Below, in pieces: positions 58,565 through 64,000 of a stretch of 64,000 nucleotides of DNA; within the stretch, counting starts at the first letter, position 1, and each line of letters begins with the position of its first letter. A program made the translations under genes and the position numbers. The notes below the pieces were generated by a model. That model was not told the DNA's origin and did no database searches. It saw nothing but the letters and a program-made list of their open reading frames with translations. The stretch comes from Ardenticatenaceae bacterium (GTDB lineage: Bacteria; Chloroflexota; Anaerolineae; Promineifilales; Promineifilaceae), in contig JACKBU010000010.1 in assembly GCA_020634395.1 (NCBI GenBank), forward strand, positions 69,559-133,558, in the 5' to 3' direction.

Positions 58565-59569
58565 ATGACATCCATCCAAAAATTCACCACCAGCGGCGGG
58601 CGGATTATCTATTCCTTTCCCGTGCGCGCCTTCCCCGGCCTCGTCAACAACGTCTACCTCATCAGCGACGGCGACCAGCTCATCCTGGTAGACTGCGGCT
58701 CCGGCTACGACAAAGCCAACGACGACCTGCTGGCCGGCGTTACGGCCGTCGCCGAACAGCACGACCACACCATCAGCCTGACGGCCGTCTCCACCATCCT
58801 CATCACCCACGGCCACATCGACCACTACGGCGGGCTGCCCTTCGTGCGCCAGTTCACCAACGCCCCCATCGGCATCCACATTCTAGACCGGCGCGTATTG
58901 TCCAATTTCGAGGAGCGCATCGTCTTTGCCGCCAGCCGCCTGGATATTTTTCTAGAGCGTGCCGGCGTGGCCGACAAGCACCGCGCCGGGCTAATGGCCG
59001 CCTACCACTTCGGCAAAAATTTCTACCGCTCCACCCCCATCCAGTTTTTGCTGGATGAGGACGAGCCGACCGTGAGCGGCATCCGCGTTTACCACGTACC
59101 CGGCCACTGCCCCGGCATGGTTTGCCTGCACGTCGATGACATCATGCTGACCGCCGATCATGTCCTGGCGCGCATCACGCCCCATCAAGCCCCCGAATCC
59201 ATCACCCACAACATGGGCCTGGGCCATTACCTGGCCTCGCTCAAGAAAATCGAGCGGGTAGACAACATCCGCCTCGGTTTAGGCGGCCATCAAGACCCAA
59301 TTGAGGATGTATACGGCCGTATCGCTGCCATCCGCCAATCCCACGACGACCGCCTGCAAAAAGTGCTAGACATCTGCTGCGCCCCCAAATCCATCGCCGC
59401 CATCAGCCGCGAACTGTTCGGCCCGGTAGAAAGCTACCACGTCCTGCTGGCCCTGGAAGAAACCGGCGCCCACGTCGAATACCTCTACCAGCGCGGCGAA
59501 CTCATCGCCGCCAACCTGGACGAAATCGCCGGGCAGCGCCACCCGGTGGTGCAGTACGTGCGGGCCTAG
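58565..59569 (+). CDS. Metallo-beta-lactamase-fold hydrolase
   Basis: 334 aa. ITHGHIDHYGGLPF is the HxHxDH zinc motif; YHVPGHCPGMVCLHVDDIMLTADHVL supplies the further His and Asp ligands; a C-terminal winged-helix-like region (PKSIAAISRELFGPVESYHVLLALEETGAHVEYL) is usual in the glyoxalase-II/LACTB2-like subgroup. It may hydrolyse thioesters or RNA; substrate unknown. The start is fixed by the leaderless promoter. It is followed by the 136-bp hairpin array, not by a cotranscribed gene. Confidence 0.9.
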   Translation: MTSIQKFTTSGGRIIYSFPVRAFPGLVNNVYLISDGDQLILVDCGSGYDKANDDLLAGVTAVAEQHDHTISLTAVSTILITHGHIDHYGGLPFVRQFTNAPIGIHILDRRVLSNFEERIVFAASRLDIFLERAGVADKHRAGLMAAYHFGKNFYRSTPIQFLLDEDEPTVSGIRVYHVPGHCPGMVCLHVDDIMLTADHVLARITPHQAPESITHNMGLGHYLASLKKIERVDNIRLGLGGHQDPIEDVYGRIAAIRQSHDDRLQKVLDICCAPKSIAAISRELFGPVESYHVLLALEETGAHVEYLYQRGELIAANLDEIAGQRHPVVQYVRA

Positions 59570-59572
59570 CTG

Positions 59573-59838
59573 GCCGAGGGCTGAAGCCCCCGGCAGCAGG
59601 CCAGCGCCCCGTAAACGGGGCTAAAAGAGAAGCTCAAGCCGGGTTTACCCGGCGTCGTTTTCCTGCCGGGGCATTCATGCCCCGGCCACAGGCGAACACC
59701 TCTAGTTAGCCGAGGGCTGAAGCCCCCGGCAGCAGGACAACGCCCCGTAAACGGGGCTAAAAGAGAAGCTCAAGCCGGGTTTACCCGGCGTCGTTTTCCT
59801 GCCGGGGCATGAATGCCCCGGCCACAGGCGAACACCTC
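59573..59838. repeat. 136-bp tandem duplication built of GC-rich hairpins
   Basis: Two nearly identical units (59573-59708 and 59709-59838). Each contains GGGCTGAAGCCC, GCCCCGTAAACGGGGC, GCCGGGTTTACCCGGC and GGGGCAT..ATGCCCC palindromes. Related single palindromes lie at about 4532-4549 and 6822-6836. The second unit ends directly at the mutY ATG. Confidence 0.9.
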
Positions 59839-59839
59839 T

Positions 59840-60940
59840 ATGACACATTCCACCACCACCCACTCCTTACCCATCGCCCAACCCCTCCTCGATTGGTGGG
59901 ACGCCGGCCACGCCGCCTGGCCCTGGCGCGGCACGCGCGACCCGTACCGCATCTGGGTTTCGGAGATTATGCTGCAGCAGACACAAATCGCCACCGTGAT
60001 TCCCTATTATGAACGCTGGCTGGCGCGGTTCCCCACGGTGCAAGATTTAGCCGCCGCGTCGTTGGACGACGTGCTGAAGTTGTGGGAAGGACTGGGTTAT
60101 TACAGCCGGGCGCGCCACATGCATGCGGCGGCGCAGCGGGTGGTGGCGGATTGGCACGGCCGTTTCCCCACCACCGCCGCCCACCTGCAAACACTGCCCG
60201 GCATTGGCCGCTACACCGCCGGGGCCATCGCCTCCATCGCCTTCGACGAGCCGGTCCCCGTGCTAGACGGCAACGTCATCCGCGTCCTCAGCCGCCTCAC
60301 CGACCTGCCCGACGACGTGACACAAACGGCCGTCAAAAACCACCTCTGGCAGCTCGCCGCCGGCCTCGTGCCCCCAGAGCGCCCCGGCGACTATAACCAG
60401 GCGCTGATGGAACTGGGCCAGACAATCTGCCTGCCGCAGAAACCGCTGTGCCTGCTCTGCCCATTGGCCGGATTGTGCCTGGCGCGGCAGCGCGGCACGC
60501 AGTTGGAGCGGCCGGTGAAACCGCCCCGCCAGCGCACGCCCCACTACGACGTGGTGGCCGGGATCATCTGGCAGGATGGGTTGGGGAAGGATAAGCAGTT
60601 TTTGATTGCGCAACGGCCGTTAGACGGCCTGCTCGGTGGTCTATGGGAATTCCCCGGCGGCAAACAAGAAGCGGGCGAATCGCTGCCCGCCGCCCTGGAG
60701 CGCGAAATCGAAGAAGAACTGGCCCTGCAAATCCGCGTCGGCGACCATCTGACCAGCGTGAAGCACGCCTATACCCACTTCCGCATCACCCTACACGCCT
60801 TCCACGCCGCCTACCTCGGCGGCCAGCCCCAGCACCTCGGCGTCGCCGACCACGCCTGGGTCACCCTGGCCGACCTGGACCGCTACGCCTTCGCCGTGAC
60901 AGACCGGAAGATTATCGAGGCGCTCAGGTTGGTCTTGTAG
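59840..60940 (+). CDS. mutY: A/G-specific adenine glycosylase MutY with C-terminal NUDIX domain
   Basis: 366 aa. Glycosylase domain: MLQQTQIATVIPYYERW, helix-hairpin-helix LQTLPGIGRYTAGAIASIAFDE with the catalytic Asp nearby (VLDGNVIRVL), and the 4Fe-4S loop C-x6-C-x2-C-x5-C (CLPQKPLCLLCPLAGLC). The C-terminal part has GLWEFPGGKQEAGESLPAALEREIEEEL, a NUDIX-like 8-oxoG recognition domain. It removes A opposite 8-oxoG. The ATG at 59840 was chosen because an upstream in-frame ATG (59813) lies within the repeat. Confidence 0.96.
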   Translation: MTHSTTTHSLPIAQPLLDWWDAGHAAWPWRGTRDPYRIWVSEIMLQQTQIATVIPYYERWLARFPTVQDLAAASLDDVLKLWEGLGYYSRARHMHAAAQRVVADWHGRFPTTAAHLQTLPGIGRYTAGAIASIAFDEPVPVLDGNVIRVLSRLTDLPDDVTQTAVKNHLWQLAAGLVPPERPGDYNQALMELGQTICLPQKPLCLLCPLAGLCLARQRGTQLERPVKPPRQRTPHYDVVAGIIWQDGLGKDKQFLIAQRPLDGLLGGLWEFPGGKQEAGESLPAALEREIEEELALQIRVGDHLTSVKHAYTHFRITLHAFHAAYLGGQPQHLGVADHAWVTLADLDRYAFAVTDRKIIEALRLVL

Positions 60941-61020
60941 TTTTGTAGTTTTGTAGTCTTGTAGTCTTTTGGTCGACAACTCGACAACTCGACAACTCGA
61001 CTACTCGACTACTCGACTAC
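60941..61020. repeat. Short word repeats tagttttgtagt and cgacaactcgac
   Basis: Tandem gtagttttgtagttttgtag and then six imperfect copies of the 9-mer ctcgacaa/ctcgacta. Another member of the intergenic filler class; located between the convergent mutY and ATL genes. Confidence 0.8.
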
Positions 61021-61388
61021 TTGACTATCTCTTCAATTTCTGCCAGATTCAGCCCTTCCCACAAATACACCTTCAAATCAATCCGCAGATCCTCGCTGAC
61101 GACGACGCCTTCGGAGCGCAGGATTTTGGCCTGGACGTTGGCGCCATGCTCGCGGTTGACGATGCTGATGCGGCCCTGGCTGTTAACCACACGCTGCCAG
61201 GGCACGGGCGCAAAGGTGGGGTCGTCGGGTTTGTCTTTGAGGGCGTTGAGGGCGTAGCCGACGGCGCGGGCGGCGTTGGGGTGGCCGAGCATGCTGGCGA
61301 TACGGCCGTAACTCGTCACCTTGCCGCGCGGGATGCGCCGCACCACGGCATACACCTGATCGTAGAAATTGGGTCCCTGATCGTTCAT
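61017..61388 (-). CDS. Alkyltransferase-like protein (MGMT family without the acceptor cysteine)
   Basis: 123 aa. The MGMT C-terminal DNA-binding fold is intact: VTSYGRIASMLGHPNAARAVGYAL and VPWQRVVNSQGRIS, but the PCHRV box of O6-methylguanine methyltransferases reads PWQRV, so the alkyl-acceptor Cys is replaced by Trp as in Atl1-type proteins. Those bind alkylated guanine and pass it to nucleotide-excision repair. The ATG at 61388 was chosen (MNDQGPNFYDQVYAV). Convergent with mutY; both are base-damage genes. Confidence 0.93.
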   Translation of the reverse strand: MNDQGPNFYDQVYAVVRRIPRGKVTSYGRIASMLGHPNAARAVGYALNALKDKPDDPTFAPVPWQRVVNSQGRISIVNREHGANVQAKILRSEGVVVSEDLRIDLKVYLWEGLNLAEIEEIVK

Positions 61389-61473
61389 AAGCCTGTCACT
61401 TATCTCCTGCAAAACGTGGGCGGCGAACGGCCGTCGCTTGCCCTACGCCTCCTTGTCGGCAACGGCCGTGCCA

Positions 61474-61502
61474 TTCGCCAATCAAACCAACTGCGCTATA
61501 AT
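61474..61502 (+). promoter_or_regulatory. Predicted promoter of the exporter permease gene
   Basis: TTCGCC, a 17-nt spacer, TATAAT, the same arrangement as before the DUF4180 gene (7008-7036). The leader to the ATG at 61539 is about 30 nt. Confidence 0.55.
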
Positions 61503-61538
61503 GCCGAGAAACTGACGCTGAGTAAAGTGAAAAGGTGT

Positions 61539-62450
61539 ATGGCATCCAAGTTTGACACAGTTCCAGAATATCCGGCCCCATCCCATGATGCGGAATTGTT
61601 TGATACGGCCGATTGGGAAAACTGGCGCTCCCGGCTGGTGGAGGCAGTGCGTTACCGCTACCTGCTAAAAAACCTGGTCAACCGGGAAATCAAGGTACGC
61701 TACAAAAATTCGGTATTGGGCATATTCTGGAGCCTTCTTAATCCACTGTTAATGATGATCGTCTACACGGTCCTGTTTACCAAACTCATACCCAACAATT
61801 CTATCCGAGTTTTCCCCATCTTTATCCTGGTCGGCCTCATCCCCTGGCAGTTTTTAACCAACACCCTCATTGGCGGCACGGTTTGTGTGACGGACAATGC
61901 GGCGCTCCTGCGAAAAGTATACTTTCCACGCATCATGCTGCCGTCTTCGGTGCTGCTGTCTAACCTGGTAAATTTTGTCCTGGCCTTCCTGGTGATGATT
62001 ATACTGCTGTATGTGTTTGGTCTGGGCCTGACCATTCACGCGTTGTGGGTGCCGGTTATTTTGCTCATCCAGATGATTTTTATGCTGGGCATCATTCTCA
62101 TTCTGGGAACCGTGCAGGTTTTTTACCGGGACGTTATTCAGATATTAAACGTGTTGCTGCTGGCCTGGTTTTTCCTGACGCCGGTCTTTTATCCTTTTGA
62201 GACCCTGGGAACGTCGGCTACCATCCTGGGTGTTACGTTTAATCCGGCCGTGGTCATGCGCTGGTTGAACCCGATGGCCTCAATCATCGACGGGTATCGC
62301 ACCGTATTGTGGGGCACGATGGGCAGCAACGGGCCGGTGAGCATGGATACGAGCTTTCTGTTGCGCACGTTGATAACGGCCGTTATCATCTTCATCTTTG
62401 GTTACTACATCTTCAATCGCTTTGAATATCTATTCGGCGAAAAAATCTAA
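61539..62450 (+). CDS. wzm: Polysaccharide ABC exporter permease (Wzm/TagG-like)
   Basis: 303 aa ABC-2 family permease. REIKVRYKNSVLGIFWSLLNPL is the family-specific coupling motif, followed by six membrane segments (MMIVYTVLFTKLI, FILVGLIPWQFLT, LVNFVLAFLVMIILLYVFGL, LLIQMIFMLGIILILGT, LLLAWFFLTPVFY, LITAVIIFIFGYYIF). It forms the channel for polymer made on the inner side. The partner ATPase is the Wzt-like gene 37 kb to the left. AAAGGTG precedes the ATG. The LCP gene follows after 17 nt. Confidence 0.93.
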   Translation: MASKFDTVPEYPAPSHDAELFDTADWENWRSRLVEAVRYRYLLKNLVNREIKVRYKNSVLGIFWSLLNPLLMMIVYTVLFTKLIPNNSIRVFPIFILVGLIPWQFLTNTLIGGTVCVTDNAALLRKVYFPRIMLPSSVLLSNLVNFVLAFLVMIILLYVFGLGLTIHALWVPVILLIQMIFMLGIILILGTVQVFYRDVIQILNVLLLAWFFLTPVFYPFETLGTSATILGVTFNPAVVMRWLNPMASIIDGYRTVLWGTMGSNGPVSMDTSFLLRTLITAVIIFIFGYYIFNRFEYLFGEKI

Positions 62451-62467
62451 CTGACTGAAACGCTACC

Positions 62468-64000
62468 GTGAAACAATTACGAACCTTCCACTGGCTGCCT
62501 GCTCTGGTGGCCATTTTCTTGTTGGGTGGGCTGGCGGCCGGCTGCGCGGGCAGCCGCCTGCCAGAGCCTACGCCAACCTCCGCTTCGCTGGCTGTGGTCA
62601 AACGGCCGTCCGCCACCCCCACCGCCTCGCCTGCTCCCACGGACACAGAGACGCCGCCCCCCACGGACACGGCCCGACCGGATGACGAGAGCACGGCAAC
62701 GGCCGTTACCCCCACCCAAACACCGACGGCCACCCCCCAGCCAACCGCCTCGCCCACCAGCCGGCCCCAGCTTGATCCGACCCTGGATGTTACCGTCGCC
62801 GTGGGTTTCCTGCGCGAAGGTGAACCCACACCCGGAACACCCATTCCAACGGCCGTGCCCGTCTTCGAAGTCCCCAAAGGCACAACCAACATCCTCCTCC
62901 TCGGCTCCGACGATCCCATTGGCGATGAAGGCAGCGGCCGAACCGACACCATGCTCATCGTCACCATCAACCCCGACGGCCCCACAGCTTCCATGCTTTC
63001 CCTACCTCGCGACCTCTACGTCTACATCCCCGGCTACACCATGAACCGGCTCAACACCGCTCTGGCCCGCGGCGACACCATCGACTATCCCGGCGGCGGC
63101 ATCGGCCTGCTCAAACAGGCCATCCTCTACAATTTCGGCATCCCCATCCACTACTATGCCGAAGTCGATTTTCAGGGCTTCCAGGATATCGTCGATGCCA
63201 TGGGCGGCGTCGATCTGGCCGTCAGCTGCGAACGCACCGATTGGCGGCTCAAATCTCCCGAGCTTGATCCACAAGACGAGGATAACTGGGAAGTCTTCAC
63301 CCTGCCGCCCGGCGTCCACCACATGGATGGCGATCTGGCCCTGTGGTATGCGCGTTCTCGCCTCATGGACCCCTTATCCGATTGGGGACGCGGCCGTCGG
63401 CAGCAGCAGCTGCTGCGCGCCATGTTCAACCAGGGGATGGAACTTAACCTCATTTCCGAACTTCCGACGTTGTGGAACACCTACAAAGACACGGTGGAAA
63501 CAGATCTGGACCTGGGCCGCCTGCTCCAACTGGCAACCATTGCGCCGGCCGTGCGCGAAAACGGCATCCAAAACCTCTACCTGGCCGGCAAAACCCAACC
63601 CTGGGTAACGCCCGGCGGTGCGGCCGTGCAGCTGCCCATCTGGGAAGGCTCCGGCATGATGCACGATACCCTGGCGCGCCTTTTCCGTCCCCCCGATCTC
63701 AACCGCGCCAGCCGCCAGCCCATCTACGTGGAAATCATTAACGCGACCGACAACCCCGATATGGCCCTGTTAGCCGCCGACAATCTGGCCTGGTATGGCT
63801 TTGTACCAGTTGTGGGTGAGGCCGCGCCCCAGCCCGACACCGCCACTCACCTCGATTACTACAAACCCAACTTCAAAGAATCCTATGATTGGTTGATCAG
63901 CTGGATTTTTAACGTAAAGCGTGACGATATTAAACTCGCCGTAGATCCGGATTACGAATATGATTATCGCGTCGTGATTGGCGACGACTATAACCCTTGC
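62468..64000 (+). CDS. LytR-CpsA-Psr (LCP) family lipoprotein, 3' end outside the window
   Basis: 511 codons are visible and the frame is still open at the edge. GTG start; signal peptide with lipobox LAAGC near residue 26, then a Thr/Pro-rich linker (about 30-130). The LCP domain follows with LLLGSDDP, GRTDTMLIVTIN, MLSLPRDLYVYIP and WYARSRLMD, including the Arg residues that bind pyrophosphate-lipid. A LytR_C-like segment is present (IYVEIINATDNPDMALLAADNLAWYGF). LCP enzymes attach polymers to the cell wall. Its place 17 nt behind the exporter permease gene suggests it attaches the exported glycan. Confidence 0.93.
   Translation, partial: MKQLRTFHWLPALVAIFLLGGLAAGCAGSRLPEPTPTSASLAVVKRPSATPTASPAPTDTETPPPTDTARPDDESTATAVTPTQTPTATPQPTASPTSRPQLDPTLDVTVAVGFLREGEPTPGTPIPTAVPVFEVPKGTTNILLLGSDDPIGDEGSGRTDTMLIVTINPDGPTASMLSLPRDLYVYIPGYTMNRLNTALARGDTIDYPGGGIGLLKQAILYNFGIPIHYYAEVDFQGFQDIVDAMGGVDLAVSCERTDWRLKSPELDPQDEDNWEVFTLPPGVHHMDGDLALWYARSRLMDPLSDWGRGRRQQQLLRAMFNQGMELNLISELPTLWNTYKDTVETDLDLGRLLQLATIAPAVRENGIQNLYLAGKTQPWVTPGGAAVQLPIWEGSGMMHDTLARLFRPPDLNRASRQPIYVEIINATDNPDMALLAADNLAWYGFVPVVGEAAPQPDTATHLDYYKPNFKESYDWLISWIFNVKRDDIKLAVDPDYEYDYRVVIGDDYNPC

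Noticed and set aside
1..64000. tRNA, rRNA, tmRNA and transposase genes
   Set aside because: I looked for GTTCGA-type T loops, CCA ends and typical transposase motifs by eye and found no convincing example; a covariance search would be needed to exclude tRNAs.

Overview
The window looks like a piece of a Chloroflexota chromosome, probably an Anaerolineae-type filamentous lineage. This is inferred from gene content and style: an nSTAND/WD40 protein, a Ser/Thr kinase, REC-GAF signalling, an ABC-type polysaccharide exporter with many family-4 glycosyltransferases, exported proteins carrying an FLP-x-(I/V/L) motif, and promoters placed 6 to 9 nt from the start codon. No rRNA, tRNA, CRISPR array or transposase was recognised. 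The most striking global property is the octamer palindrome ACGGCCGT, which I counted by eye about 135-140 times in coding and non-coding DNA. One or two copies would be expected from base composition.

Left part (1-24 kb). An edge-truncated nSTAND-WD40 protein is followed by a HepT/MntA (HEPN/MNT) toxin-antitoxin pair, a nitroreductase, a 21-bp minisatellite, typA, a DUF4180 protein, a Ser/Thr kinase, an EttA-like ABC-F protein coupled to an ARMT1/DUF89-like protein, and a leftward block (zinc-ribbon protein, methyltransferase, lipocalin-like protein, TPR protein, ComM/YifB, small membrane protein, REC-GAF-GAF regulator). Then come hutU with a textbook leaderless promoter, a HAD phosphatase and mutS2.

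Middle part (23-36 kb). A Wzt-like ATPase, an exported glycosidase-like protein and a GT-C-like membrane protein precede the ribosomal operon rplU-rpmA-rpmE. In this operon the L31 protein carries a C-terminal domain resembling the RNA polymerase alpha CTD. Nucleotide salvage (tdk, hpt), a CCA-adding/poly(A) polymerase-like enzyme, folE, gltA, a DUF2203 protein, an ErpA/IscA protein and an LLM oxidoreductase follow.

Surface-polysaccharide region (36.7-53 kb, minus strand). A tightly packed block holds six family-4 glycosyltransferases, a sulfotransferase, an FkbM methyltransferase, an FG-GAP exported protein, a GT-C-like membrane protein, a GHL10 glycosidase-like protein and three members of a small unrecognised protein family interleaved with the glycosyltransferases. 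The permease (Wzm-like) and an LCP-family lipoprotein lie at 61.5-64 kb and the Wzt-like ATPase at 23.4 kb. Together they suggest synthesis, export and cell-wall attachment of a modified, possibly sulfated and methylated, glycan.

Right part (53-64 kb). kynB and kynU are separated by an antitoxin/PIN-toxin pair that has its own promoter and a nested-palindrome operator. After that come a repeat-rich stretch with an AT-rich, probably transferred lipoprotein gene flanked by inverted repeat modules, a second 21-bp minisatellite, an MBL hydrolase, a 136-bp tandem repeat built of hairpins, mutY with a NUDIX domain, an alkyltransferase-like protein, the exporter permease and the edge-truncated LCP gene.
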